Assembly: GCA_947586855.1 (NCBI GenBank)
Contig: CANPXV010000001.1
Span: 17,350-81,349 of the forward strand
Direction: 5' to 3'
DNA length: 64,000 nt
From: an uncultured Clostridia bacterium
GTDB taxonomy: Bacteria; Bacillota; Clostridia; Christensenellales; CAG-314
Part shown: one piece after another, positions 28,532 to 38,555 of the stretch
Layout: every line of letters begins with the position of its first letter
Numbering within the stretch: position 1 is the first letter of the stretch
Translations under genes and position numbers: made by a program
Notes under the pieces: model-generated
What the model was told of the DNA's origin: nothing
The model's database searches: none
Seen by the model: only the letters and a program-made list of their open reading frames with translations

Positions 28532-30079
28532 TTATTTTTGAAATATAACCGCCGTTTGCGGTGCAAGCATTGTGACGCCGTCTTTCTCCGAGGCGGTGCC
28601 CAGCTCGAAAATTTTGCTGCCGACGCTTACAGTTGAAACCTGCGGACAGTCGGTGGGGTTTAGCAGTACATAGGTGTGTTGACCTCGCCGATAGCACAGT
28701 ACGCCCTGTGGGGTGCACTCTACCACCGTCATTTCGCTTGATGCGTGCAAGTCGGCCTGGGCGTGCCTGATTTCGGCAAGGGTGCGCACCACGTTCCAGA
28801 GGGAATTGCCGTTGCTCATCTGCTTGCTGACGCAGGGGGCGTCCTGTTGCCTGTCCACATCGAGGTACAGCTTGCCGCTTGCCGCCGTCGAAAAGCCCAT
28901 ATTGGGCTGTGCGTCGTCCCACTGCATGGGTGTGCGGCTGCCCGTGCGGTGAAAGCCGCCCTCCTTGGATTGCTGCGCAATGTAGCGCATGCCGATTTCG
29001 TCGCCGTAGTACACAAAGGGTGCGCCCGGCAGCGTAAGCAAAAACACAAACGCCAACTTGCGCTCGCTTTCGTCCAGATAGTGGCTGAGGCGCTCCACAT
29101 CGTGATTGCCGCTTACCACGCAGATGTAGCCGTTGTTGCGTGTCTTGGCCAGCTCGTCCAGATACAGCTGCAACATTTGTTGCGCCGAAACGTGCGCCGT
29201 TTTGCAAAAATATGCGCAGCTTGCGCCCTGTTCGTTGCGCTTGTAGAAGGCAAAGTCCGTCAGCTTGCCGCCGTGATTGAGCAGAAAATCGCAATGGAAC
29301 CCCGCCTTGTTGATGGCAACGGGGGCATTGCACCACTCCGACACCAGCGCCGCCTGCGGATAGTGCCTGTCCAACATGCGGCGAGCCTTGCGCCACAGCC
29401 AAGCGGTGGCCGATTTGTCGGGGTCGTTTTTGACGAGGCTATCCGCCATATCCACCCTGAAACCGTCTGCGCCCTTGTCCAGCCAAAAGCGCATCACTTT
29501 CAGCATGGCGACCATTGTGGGCTTGACACGCTTGTCTCGGTAGGAAATTTGCCAATCGGCGTCGGTGATGTTGTTGAAGCCGTAGTTTAGCGCAGGCTGA
29601 CTGAGGAAGAAATTGAGCATGTAGGCGCCGTTGCGATCGGCATTGCCCACAACCCAATTGTAGCCGTCGGGGCGAGACCAACCGCTGTTGGACCAGATGT
29701 AGCGGTCGGAGTACTTGTTGCGGAGGGGCTTGGCGCTCATCTTGAACCACCGACACCTATCCGATGTGTGCCCCGGCACCAGATCCAGCAATACGTGCAT
29801 GTTGCGGCGATGGGCCTCGTCAAACAAGCGCACAAGGTCGTCGTTGGTGCCGTAGCGGGGCGCCACCTTGAAGTAGTCCTGCACGTCGTAGCCGGCGTCC
29901 TTGAAGGGGGACACAAAGCAGGGGTTCAGCCACAGGGCGTTGAAGCCAGTGCGGCGGATGTAGTCCAACTTGGAAATTATCCCTTCGATGTCGCCGATAC
30001 CGTCGCCGTTGGCGTCGCAAAAGGACTGCGGATATATCTGATAGAAAACAGCGTCGTCTAACCAAGCAGGTTGCGGCAT
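28532..30079 (-). CDS. GH13 alpha-glucosidase/alpha-amylase family protein
   Basis: DAVFYQIYPQSFCDANGDGIGDIEGI, DLVPGHTS, GFRVDMADS, VVSGNHDVERL. ATG 30079 has better SD spacing than 30085. Confidence 0.87.
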   Translation of the reverse strand: MPQPAWLDDAVFYQIYPQSFCDANGDGIGDIEGIISKLDYIRRTGFNALWLNPCFVSPFKDAGYDVQDYFKVAPRYGTNDDLVRLFDEAHRRNMHVLLDLVPGHTSDRCRWFKMSAKPLRNKYSDRYIWSNSGWSRPDGYNWVVGNADRNGAYMLNFFLSQPALNYGFNNITDADWQISYRDKRVKPTMVAMLKVMRFWLDKGADGFRVDMADSLVKNDPDKSATAWLWRKARRMLDRHYPQAALVSEWCNAPVAINKAGFHCDFLLNHGGKLTDFAFYKRNEQGASCAYFCKTAHVSAQQMLQLYLDELAKTRNNGYICVVSGNHDVERLSHYLDESERKLAFVFLLTLPGAPFVYYGDEIGMRYIAQQSKEGGFHRTGSRTPMQWDDAQPNMGFSTAASGKLYLDVDRQQDAPCVSKQMSNGNSLWNVVRTLAEIRHAQADLHASSEMTVVECTPQGVLCYRRGQHTYVLLNPTDCPQVSTVSVGSKIFELGTASEKDGVTMLAPQTAVIFQK

Positions 30080-30249
30080 AAACATTCTCCTTGGGGCAGC
30101 TCTCTACAAAAAAATGCAACCTGCGGTGCAAAAACACAACCTCGGCGCTCCTGCGGACAAACTGCCCCTTATATACTATGTCAATAATATATTACTACAA
30201 AAGGCGACGTTTTTCAAGATATTTTTTCACTTTTGCCGAAATATTTCAC

Positions 30250-30281
30250 AAAAAAAGTTCCGCCGCACCCGGCAGCGGAAC
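30250..30281 (-). terminator. Intrinsic terminator of cardiolipin synthase gene
   Basis: Minus strand GTTCCGC...GCGGAAC followed by TTTTTTT. Confidence 0.8.
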
Positions 30282-30307
30282 AACTTGCAACAAAAGGCTA
30301 TTGCTTT

Positions 30308-31837
30308 TCAAAGCAAGGGAGCAAATATTTTGACAATCGCCCTGATAAACTTGCCGGGCAGGTGCTGCCGCACAAGGCTGTTGTCCGCCTGCATGCTTAG
30401 CGCTTGCGTAGCGAGAAAATCCCTTTCGATATCGGCAATGGCGGGCACATCGTGCATCCAGACGCCGTTTTCGAAGTGGTGAACAAGGCTGCGATAGTCC
30501 AGATTTATTGTGCCCACAATGGCGGTGTCGCCGTCGGCCAGATACACCTTGGCATGCACAAAACCGGGGGTGTATTCGTAGACCTTGACGCCTGCGTCCA
30601 TCAGCTGCTTGTAGTAGCTGCGGGTCATGGTAAACACCAGCTTTTTGTCGGGGATGTGCGGGGTTATCAATCGCACGTCCACACCCCTCAAAGCGGCGCT
30701 TTCGATGGCCTGCACCATCTCGCTGTCGATGATGAGGTAGGGGGACATCATGTACACGTACTTTTGCGCCTGCGACAGCAAATTGATGATGGCCATCTTG
30801 GCCACAGTGCGGTCGTAGACGGGCTTGGGGCCGTCGCCAAAGGGCACCACGTATCCTTGCAGCGTGGGGCGGGATTGCTCCTCGAAAAAGGGCGTCATAT
30901 CCTCCCACTTGGCGGTGTTGAGGGTGTAGTCGGCCAAAAACAGGCGTGTAAGCTCGTTGACGGCGTTGCCTTCGAGGCGCAGACCGACGTCCTTCCAATG
31001 GCCAAAGCGCTCCCTCACGTTGATGTACTCGTCGGCCAGATTGACGCCGCCCGTGTAGCCCACTTTGCCATCGATGACGGTTATCTTGCGGTGGCTGCGG
31101 TTGTTGAATTTGTTGTTGGCCTGCGCTATCAATTTGGAGAAGGGCACGCTTTTTATGCCCATTTTGCGCAGACGCTTGTAGTAGTCGCCGGGCAGAGTGC
31201 GCATGCAGCCTATGTCATCGTACACCACCCTCACATCCAGGCCGGCTTTGGCTTTCTCCTGCAAGATGTGCAGGATATTGTTCCAAAAGCGCCCCTCCTG
31301 AATGATGAAATACTCCATAAAAATAAATTTTTCGGCCTTTTTGAGGTCCTCCAACAGGGCAGGGAACATGTCGTCGCCCAACGGATAGTAGGTGACGGTC
31401 GTTTCGGTGTAGATGTGCGTGTGGGACAACTTTTTGAGCATGTTGGCCTGCGAATAGGCAGCGGGACTTTCGGCGGCAAGCCGTTGAAAATCGGGGCTAT
31501 CCGTCAAAACGGAGCTATCGGCCGACAGTTTTTTGAGTTTGTGCCGAGCAACGGGGTTGAGCTTGCGCGAATAGAACATAAAGTAGCACATAAACCCGAC
31601 AACGGGCGCTATCAGCACAAACAACAGCCAAGGCGTTTTGTAGTCGGGGTTGTCGTTGCCGGCAACAATGGCAATGGCCACCGCCAGCTGCGTGGCCACT
31701 TCCGCTATCAGGGTGTAGCGGCTCCTGATGGCGATGAGTACCACCAAACCGATGACCAGCGCCACCTCTACCAGCAGCAGCAACATGTTAAACACAAATC
31801 TCATCGGCATATAGCCATAATATTTACGTTTGCTCAT
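30308..31837 (-). CDS. cls: Cardiolipin synthase (phospholipase D family)
   Basis: HRKITVIDGKVGYTGGVNLADEYIN and HAKVYLADGDTAIVGTINLDYRS HKD motifs. Confidence 0.9.
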   Translation of the reverse strand: MSKRKYYGYMPMRFVFNMLLLLVEVALVIGLVVLIAIRSRYTLIAEVATQLAVAIAIVAGNDNPDYKTPWLLFVLIAPVVGFMCYFMFYSRKLNPVARHKLKKLSADSSVLTDSPDFQRLAAESPAAYSQANMLKKLSHTHIYTETTVTYYPLGDDMFPALLEDLKKAEKFIFMEYFIIQEGRFWNNILHILQEKAKAGLDVRVVYDDIGCMRTLPGDYYKRLRKMGIKSVPFSKLIAQANNKFNNRSHRKITVIDGKVGYTGGVNLADEYINVRERFGHWKDVGLRLEGNAVNELTRLFLADYTLNTAKWEDMTPFFEEQSRPTLQGYVVPFGDGPKPVYDRTVAKMAIINLLSQAQKYVYMMSPYLIIDSEMVQAIESAALRGVDVRLITPHIPDKKLVFTMTRSYYKQLMDAGVKVYEYTPGFVHAKVYLADGDTAIVGTINLDYRSLVHHFENGVWMHDVPAIADIERDFLATQALSMQADNSLVRQHLPGKFIRAIVKIFAPLL

Positions 31838-31928
31838 AAAATAAATACCTCTTTGCCGTAAGTGTAAATCAAAGGGAGGACGTTGTCAAGGGACGTATCC
31901 GCACATTTTTGTCGATATGGGTTGGCAA

Positions 31929-34900
31929 CTAACGTTTGCTGTCGCCATCAGACGTGTCGTCAGGGGCAGCATCACCGTCAACATCGTTGCTTTGAGGCTC
32001 GGTTGACGGCGCTTGTTCGTTGACGTCCTGCTCGCTGTCGTTTTGTGCGTTACTGTCGTCCTGCGCACCATTCTGTTCGTTGTCGTCTTGCACGGTGCCG
32101 TTTTGTTGGCCGTCAGAGGGAGCGCCCTCGGCAGGCAGAGACTTTTTGTCGAAGCGTATGCGCTTGATGAGGCAGTAGAAACAGGGTATCAGCACCAGCG
32201 TGACGGTAGTGCCCAACAGCAATCCGCCCAGCACAACCACGCCCATGGGCTGCATCAGCTCGCCGCCTCTGCCCAGGCCCAGCGCCAACGGCACCAACGC
32301 CAACACGGTGGTGAGGGTGGTCATAAGTATGGGGCGCAGACGGCTCTTGCAGCCCTCGATAACCGCCTGTTGCGGCGCAAGGCCCTCGGCGATGAGCATG
32401 TTTATTTTGTCTATCATGACGATTGCGCCGTTGACGATGACGCCCATCAGCATGATCAACCCGACGAAGGACACCACATTGAGCGTTATGCCGCTGATGG
32501 CCAACGCCAAAAATCCGCCCGTGAAGCTGAACGGTATGGACATGATGACGACAAAGGGTTTGGAAAGGCTCTCAAATTGGCACGCCATCACGCTGTACAA
32601 CAGCACAAACGCCACCGCAAGGGACACAATCAACCCGTCAAATGCGTCGTTGAGGTAGCTTGTTACGCCGCCTTCGATGTAGTCCACACCCGCAAATTGC
32701 TCGTCGGCAAGCACTTCTTTGACGGCGTTGCCGATAATTTTGCCTGCGGAGCCGCTGTCTATGCCGTAGATCTCCACATTTATGTCGGTGTAGTACCTGC
32801 CGTCCTGCTTGTTGATGGCCGCAGCCACCTCGTTGGCGGTGTACAGCTTGCCGTCGGGGGCGGGTTTGAGCACATCGGCCAGCTTGACGACGCCGTTGTC
32901 GTCTATGCCCACGATGACGTTGACGATGGATTGAATCTCCTGCTTGGTTTGGTCGGCAAATTGCACCGTAACAGTGCGGCTTTGCCCGTCCGTCACGACG
33001 GTGGCCGCCTCGTACCCACTGAGGCCCACCCGCAACATCAACACGGCCGTCTGATAATCCACATTGCGCTGCAAACACAGCATGCGGTCGAAAGTGAAGG
33101 AGTACTCCGTGCCAAGCACAGGGGTGTTATCTACGGCGGAAACAATGTGCTCGGGGTCCACTTTGAGCAGCTTTTGCTGCACCAACGCCGCCGCCTTGCG
33201 CAGTGTGGCCATGTCGTCGCCCAACAGCCCCACCGATTGGTTGGCCATGCCGCCCGTGACCTCTGCCACGACGCCGTCCATTTCTCTCACGGTGACGTTT
33301 TTGGCGGTGATACCCTTGGTTTGCGCTATCAATTGGCGGATATCCTGCACGGTTTGGGTGGTGTTGAGTTTGCTTGTATCCGTCTGGATACGTATGACGC
33401 CGCTGTCGCTTGTAGCCAACAGCCCCTGCTTGCCCACCGTGAGGGATACGTATTGCAGCTTGTCGCCGAAATGCGTGCTTATTGCGTCGGCAATCAGCTT
33501 GCCGGTGCTTTCGGCGGTGGCAAAATCGGTAGACGTGTCGAAATCCACATTGACTTCGATGACGCCCTTGTCCACGCTGGGCATAAACTCCATGCCCGTC
33601 GTAAACACCAACGCCACACTGCCGCCAAACAACACCAATGCCACCAGACACACCAAAATGCGCTTGGTAAGTACCTTCGACAGCACCTTGCCATAGCCTT
33701 TTTCCAGCCGACTGATGGCCACTTTGCCGCCCGATCTGCGCTTGCGGCGCTTGCCTGTGCCGGCCGTTGCGGCTTGGGGTTGAGGTTCTTCGGCGGGCTG
33801 CGCTTGCTCCGTCGGTTGGGTGACGTCAGATGTGATTGCGGACGTGCGCCCTCTCGGCTCGGCGTCCTCGTAGCTGCCCGCCTGCGTGTAGGTGCCGTCG
33901 GCGTTCTTTTTGTAGCGGAGGCGTGGCCCCTTGCGATAGATGAGGTGATACAGCGACGGAATGACCGTCACCGCCACAATGAGGGACATCACAATGGAGA
34001 ACAGCACCGCCCACACAAGGTCGTAGAAGATTTCTCGGGTGAGGCCCCTTGCAAACAAAATGGGAAAGAACACGCACACGTTGGTCAGGGTGGAGGCAAA
34101 CAGGCTGCCGGCCACCTCCTTGGTGCCGTTGAGGCAGGCGTCATAGACGCTTTCGCCTTGGTCTCGGCGCTTGGTGATACTTTCCAACACTACTATGCTG
34201 TTGTCCACCAACATGCCTATGCCCACCGCAAGGCCGCCCAGCGACACAAGGTTGAGGCTGATGCCCATGGCCCACAATCCGATAAGCGCCACCAACACCG
34301 ACAGCGGCATGGTGATGCTTACCACCAGCGAGGAGCCTATCTTGCGCACAAACAAATATATCACCAGCACCGCCAGTACGCCGCCGATAACAATGCTTAC
34401 CAACACATTGGATATGCTGTCCGTGATGAACTCCGCTTTGTCGTCCAACAGCACCGTCTCGCTGTCCGTTTGCGTTTGATCAAGCACCTGCTTGACGTTG
34501 TCCACCACGTCGGTGGTGTTGGCGTCCGATACGGCGTAGACCTCTATCGTGACGGCCGCCAAACCATTGTACTGCGCATAGGCAATGCGGCTATCCTGCT
34601 CCTCTACCCGCCCGATGCAGGCAAGGGGCACAAGCAGACTTTCGGGGTAGGCGGTGACGCCGTTGACAGTGCGCCCGCCAAAGTCGCATGTGCGCACCAG
34701 ACGAACAAGGTCCTGCGTGAGGTCGATACCCAAGCTTTCGCCCAGCCCCAGCGCATTGCACAGATCCAACGTTTCGTCGTCGGAGAACACAGTATACTCG
34801 CCGTAGGTGTAGTAGTTGGCGGCAATTTGCTCGTCAGACAGCTGCAACGGCGTGCCGTCGGCGCCCACAAGGTTGCCCTTGTCGTCCGTCAGCCGCCCGT

Positions 34901-36125
34901 AGTTATCCACAAGATAGGTTTTGTCGCCTATATTGCCCACACGGCGGCCCTGCTCGTTGAGAGCCACCTTTTGGCCGTTGGCGTAGATGGGCTCGCCCTC
35001 ATCGTTGACGTGCGCCTTTTTGACGGCGACCAGCTTGCCAACAATGCAATCGGGCGAGGCGGTTTCGGCACTGTTGCCCAGTTCGCCCAAGTGGTGTCGA
35101 TAGAAGTTGGGCAGGCGCAAAATATGCACCACCTGCGTGGTGAGCAGCTCGTCGATATTTTGCGGCAGACCGCCCATGCTCTCAAAATAGTGCCATTCGT
35201 CCAATGCGTGCAAAGTCACAAGCAACTGACTGCGAGCGTCCTCGTCCGTCACGTTGGCGTCTTGCGACACAAGCGTCCTGAGCCTTATCATCATGTCGGC
35301 AAGGCTCTCCAACTGCTGCAAAGTGCAGTTTTCCACCGCAACAAGCAGCGATTTGGCGCTGTCCAGCTTGCGGAAAGTCTCCGAGCCGAGGGGCAGCTCT
35401 ACCGGCAGGCGCATAACGTCCAACAGGCCGGCTGCGTCGGTGGCGTTGCGTATGGACACCGTTGTGCCGTCCTGCATGATCGTGCCCAGAGGGATGTTGA
35501 GATTTTCGTTTTGCAAGGCCTGCACCGCCAACAGTGCCGTCATATCCAGCCCCTGCAATGCGGTGATGGTTATCTGCCTTTGCGGCGTGCCCAATGCACT
35601 GACGGAGCCTACGCCCTCGATACCGCTCAGCTTGGCGCTCAGGGCGTCTGCGTCGTCAAAAAGCTGTTGCAGCGCAGCATCGTCGGATGCCGCCGCATAG
35701 ATGGCTATGGTTGCGGTGGCTGTGCCGTTCATATCTATCTTGATGTAGTCGGGCGATTGACAACCATCGGGAAAGGTAACCGAACCAAATGCGTCCTCGA
35801 TGGCGGCGATCTTCTCGTCCAGATCCGTGCCGTAGTCGAAGGTGAGCACCGCCACAGAAACGTTGTCGTAGGAGGTGGTTTTTAGCTGCGTTATGCCGGG
35901 TACCGTTTGCAAAGCCGCCTCTACCTTGGCGGTTACGTCGTCCTCTACGCTTTGGGCGCCGGCGCCGGGATACACCACAGATATGCCCATCATGGGCAGC
36001 TTGATGTTGGGCAGCAGGTTGGTGGACATATCCAGCGTGGCCAACACGCCAAACGCCATAAGCACTATCACCAACACGCAAACCGTAACCGTGCGCTTTA
36101 ACGATGTTTTGATGAGTGAGTTCAT
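31929..36125 (-). CDS. RND-family efflux transporter (AcrB/HAE1-like)
   Basis: 1398 aa; N-terminal RND pattern, GGLAVGIGMLVDNSIVVLESI and repeated RND core; acidic low-complexity C-terminal tail. Confidence 0.87.
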   Translation of the reverse strand: MNSLIKTSLKRTVTVCVLVIVLMAFGVLATLDMSTNLLPNIKLPMMGISVVYPGAGAQSVEDDVTAKVEAALQTVPGITQLKTTSYDNVSVAVLTFDYGTDLDEKIAAIEDAFGSVTFPDGCQSPDYIKIDMNGTATATIAIYAAASDDAALQQLFDDADALSAKLSGIEGVGSVSALGTPQRQITITALQGLDMTALLAVQALQNENLNIPLGTIMQDGTTVSIRNATDAAGLLDVMRLPVELPLGSETFRKLDSAKSLLVAVENCTLQQLESLADMMIRLRTLVSQDANVTDEDARSQLLVTLHALDEWHYFESMGGLPQNIDELLTTQVVHILRLPNFYRHHLGELGNSAETASPDCIVGKLVAVKKAHVNDEGEPIYANGQKVALNEQGRRVGNIGDKTYLVDNYGRLTDDKGNLVGADGTPLQLSDEQIAANYYTYGEYTVFSDDETLDLCNALGLGESLGIDLTQDLVRLVRTCDFGGRTVNGVTAYPESLLVPLACIGRVEEQDSRIAYAQYNGLAAVTIEVYAVSDANTTDVVDNVKQVLDQTQTDSETVLLDDKAEFITDSISNVLVSIVIGGVLAVLVIYLFVRKIGSSLVVSITMPLSVLVALIGLWAMGISLNLVSLGGLAVGIGMLVDNSIVVLESITKRRDQGESVYDACLNGTKEVAGSLFASTLTNVCVFFPILFARGLTREIFYDLVWAVLFSIVMSLIVAVTVIPSLYHLIYRKGPRLRYKKNADGTYTQAGSYEDAEPRGRTSAITSDVTQPTEQAQPAEEPQPQAATAGTGKRRKRRSGGKVAISRLEKGYGKVLSKVLTKRILVCLVALVLFGGSVALVFTTGMEFMPSVDKGVIEVNVDFDTSTDFATAESTGKLIADAISTHFGDKLQYVSLTVGKQGLLATSDSGVIRIQTDTSKLNTTQTVQDIRQLIAQTKGITAKNVTVREMDGVVAEVTGGMANQSVGLLGDDMATLRKAAALVQQKLLKVDPEHIVSAVDNTPVLGTEYSFTFDRMLCLQRNVDYQTAVLMLRVGLSGYEAATVVTDGQSRTVTVQFADQTKQEIQSIVNVIVGIDDNGVVKLADVLKPAPDGKLYTANEVAAAINKQDGRYYTDINVEIYGIDSGSAGKIIGNAVKEVLADEQFAGVDYIEGGVTSYLNDAFDGLIVSLAVAFVLLYSVMACQFESLSKPFVVIMSIPFSFTGGFLALAISGITLNVVSFVGLIMLMGVIVNGAIVMIDKINMLIAEGLAPQQAVIEGCKSRLRPILMTTLTTVLALVPLALGLGRGGELMQPMGVVVLGGLLLGTTVTLVLIPCFYCLIKRIRFDKKSLPAEGAPSDGQQNGTVQDDNEQNGAQDDSNAQNDSEQDVNEQAPSTEPQSNDVDGDAAPDDTSDGDSKR

Positions 36126-36325
36126 AGCCCTCTCCGTGCGACTGCCGCTTTTTGCCGCAATGCAGACGCAACTTGCAAAATTTACACACTTATTATACTA
36201 CTGCGCCGCAGACAAAGTCAAACTCAATGCGCAATTTGCAATCCTTTTTTGAGGCTCTGCGCCCCATTTTGCCCCCTCCGACAACCACCCAACCCCAATT
36301 TTGCACCCAAACCGCCGCAAAATAC

Positions 36326-36358
36326 AAAAAATGCCGAGAGCCAAAACGGCCCTCGGCA
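36326..36358 (-). terminator. Intrinsic terminator
   Basis: Minus strand TGCCGAGGGCC-GTTTT-GGCTCTCGGCA followed by TTTTTT. Confidence 0.8.
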
Positions 36359-36487
36359 CTATCAAACAAAGCAAACTACTCTTCCTCGCCCTTGTATCCC
36401 CACAAAACGGGACAATTGGAGGGGTTCCAGAACTCATTCCATTAGTGGAGCATTTGCCGAGCAACGAAGTTGCGAACGCCGGCGGAA

Positions 36488-36514
36488 CAAAAAAATACAC
36501 CGCAAAACGGTGCA
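36488..36514 (-). terminator. Intrinsic terminator after truncated tRNA copy
   Basis: Minus strand TGCACCG-TTTT-GCGGTGTA followed by T-run. Confidence 0.65.
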
Positions 36515-36521
36515 TTTTTTG

Positions 36522-36589
36522 TGGAGCTACTAACCGGATTTGAACCGGTGACCCCGTCCTTACCAAGGACGTGCTCTACCGACTGAGCC
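36522..36589 (-). pseudogene. 5'-truncated tRNA-Thr copy
   Basis: 75-nt block 36515-36589 identical to 36679-36753 (D-arm to CCA), but the 5' acceptor strand is replaced by CGGTTGA, which cannot pair with TAGTAGC. Confidence 0.75.
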
Positions 36590-36652
36590 CTCAACCGAGC
36601 CGAAGGCGAACGTCGGCGAATGTCGGTATTCGTAGAAATAAACTTTTGCGAC

Positions 36653-36680
36653 AAAAAAACACTGCATTCTTTGCAGTGTT
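36653..36680 (-). terminator. Intrinsic terminator of tRNA-Thr
   Basis: Minus strand AACACTGCA-AAGAA-TGCAGTGTT followed by T-run. Confidence 0.8.
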
Positions 36681-36685
36681 TTTTG

Positions 36686-36761
36686 TGGAGCTACTAACCG
36701 GATTTGAACCGGTGACCCCGTCCTTACCAAGGACGTGCTCTACCGACTGAGCCATAGTAGC
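36686..36761 (-). tRNA. tRNA-Thr(GGT)
   Basis: GCTACTATGGCTCAGTCGGTAGAGCACGTCCTTGGTAAGGACGGGGTCACCGGTTCAAATCCGGTTAGTAGCTCCA; anticodon loop TTGGTAA; encoded CCA. Confidence 0.95.
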
Positions 36762-36905
36762 GCTATCCAAACCTTGTCTATTATAGCGTGTTTGCAAAAG
36801 ATTGTCAATAAATTTGAGCAAACTACTTTTTGCGCAAGTCAAGTGTTTGGCCAAACCGCTTTGTGCGCAAGGCCAAGTGTGGAGCAAACCGCCCTGCTCG
36901 CAAAG

Positions 36906-38474
36906 TCAGTTGCGCTGCTCCAAATTGCGATAGTCTATCTTGCCCATTGCCGTGCGAGGCATCGTATCCAGCACCTCCACAAAGCGGGGCACGGCGTAGC
37001 GGATGAGGTTTTGCCGACAGTGCACAATCACCCGTTGTGCCACCTCGTCCTGCCCCATGGGTCGGCGCAGTGTGACGTACACCTTTACAAACTGTTTGCC
37101 CTGCACCTTGACGCCCACGGCGCACGCCTCGGACACAAAATCCAGCTTGCCGACGCAGCTCTCCACCTGCGACGGAAACACGTTGACGGCGGCAATTTTG
37201 AGAGAGCGTTTTTTGCGGTCCACCACATACAGATAGCCGTCCTGCATGTAGCCGATGTCGCCCGTCCTTACCCAAACGGTGCCGTTGCGTTGCACCAGAC
37301 AGTCCTCGCCTTCCAGATAGCCGCTCATGGCGCCACCGCCGCCGATGACAATTTCGCCCGTCTGCCCGTCGGCAAGCACGTTGTCCTGCTCGTCCCAGAT
37401 CTGGGCGGCAAAGCCGGGCATAGGACGGCCGCAACTGCCCTTTTGATAGAAATCGAAGTTGTTTACCACCGACACGCCGCACATTTCCGTCAGGCCGTAG
37501 CCCCTCATCAGGCGGGCGCGGGTGCCGTATTTGGACAAAATGCCGTCCACCTGCTGCACCAATGCTTCGTCGCAGACGTCGCCGCCGCACCAGATGACAT
37601 CCAGATTGCGCAGGCCTTTGCGATCAAACAGACCGCAGGCAAGCAATTTTTTTAGCATGGCGGGCACCACCGACCACACCTTGATGTTGTAGCGGTTCAG
37701 GATCCTCGCCACGACGTGCACATCAAACTTGGGCACCAGCACCAGGCTGTACCCCACGCTGAGGGGGCCGTGCATAGCGCAGCACAGGCCGTAAGCGTGG
37801 AAAATGGGCAACGTGGCCAGATTGTAGTAGCCGTGCCGCACATCGGGGTGATACATGGCAAACATGCCCTCCACCACGCTGTTGAAGGCACGGTTGGTAA
37901 GTTTGACGATCTTGGGTGTGCCGCCCGTGCCGCCGCTGTGCATGTAGCAAAGCACGTCGTCGCTTTCGCCCTCCACTTCCGTTGGGATACCCTCGCCGCA
38001 TTTGAGCAGACGCCGATAGCTGTCGATGTGGCGCAGACGCACGCCGCCCAACGCCGAATACAGCTTGTAGACAGGCTTGCGGAAGCGCACATAATCGGCA
38101 ATGCTGCACCGCACCAGATGCTGACCAAGCCCCGCCAGCGGCCGCTCGTCATGCACGGTTGCGTCGTAAAAAAACAGCACCTTGGATTGCGTTTTGCGCA
38201 CGTTTTCCGCCAAAAGATTGACGGGCACCAACGGGTGCACGATACTTGCCACCAATCCCAGCTTGCTGCACGCATAAAACAGCGCCAAAGCCTGCGGACA
38301 GGTGGGCAGCTGCAACGTCACGACGTCGCCCTTGCGCAGCCCCAACCCTTTGAGGCCGCCCGCAAGACGGTCCACATCGCACAAAAAAGCGCTGACGGAC
38401 AGCTTGTGCCCGTAGTACACTATGTTGCCGCTTTTGTCGGCGCCGTTTTGTAAAAATTGGTAGCAGGTGGTCAT
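36906..38474 (-). CDS. AMP-dependent acyl-CoA synthetase/ligase
   Basis: MHSGGTGGTPKIVKLT, YGLTEMCG, WVRTGDIGYMQDGYLYVVDRKK motifs. Confidence 0.88.
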   Translation of the reverse strand: MTTCYQFLQNGADKSGNIVYYGHKLSVSAFLCDVDRLAGGLKGLGLRKGDVVTLQLPTCPQALALFYACSKLGLVASIVHPLVPVNLLAENVRKTQSKVLFFYDATVHDERPLAGLGQHLVRCSIADYVRFRKPVYKLYSALGGVRLRHIDSYRRLLKCGEGIPTEVEGESDDVLCYMHSGGTGGTPKIVKLTNRAFNSVVEGMFAMYHPDVRHGYYNLATLPIFHAYGLCCAMHGPLSVGYSLVLVPKFDVHVVARILNRYNIKVWSVVPAMLKKLLACGLFDRKGLRNLDVIWCGGDVCDEALVQQVDGILSKYGTRARLMRGYGLTEMCGVSVVNNFDFYQKGSCGRPMPGFAAQIWDEQDNVLADGQTGEIVIGGGGAMSGYLEGEDCLVQRNGTVWVRTGDIGYMQDGYLYVVDRKKRSLKIAAVNVFPSQVESCVGKLDFVSEACAVGVKVQGKQFVKVYVTLRRPMGQDEVAQRVIVHCRQNLIRYAVPRFVEVLDTMPRTAMGKIDYRNLEQRN

Positions 38475-38555
38475 TGTTATCCTCGATCGGGCAAAAGACT
38501 TTGCAAAACAAAATCCCGCCTCGCCTGTTGCGGCGAAACGGGCGCAGGCTGCAAG

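Noticed and set aside
32013-35885. 1290-aa plus-strand ORF opposite the RND gene
   Set aside because: Antisense to a clear RND gene; His/Gln/Arg/Val-rich low-complexity translation typical of the complementary frame in GC-biased codons; no SD or family motif.
36442-36654. Short ORFs over the tRNA and pseudo-tRNA (also 36591..36887 and 36198..36566)
   Set aside because: They translate the tRNA sequence itself (AQSVEHVLGKDGVTGSNPVSSSTK), a common false ORF.
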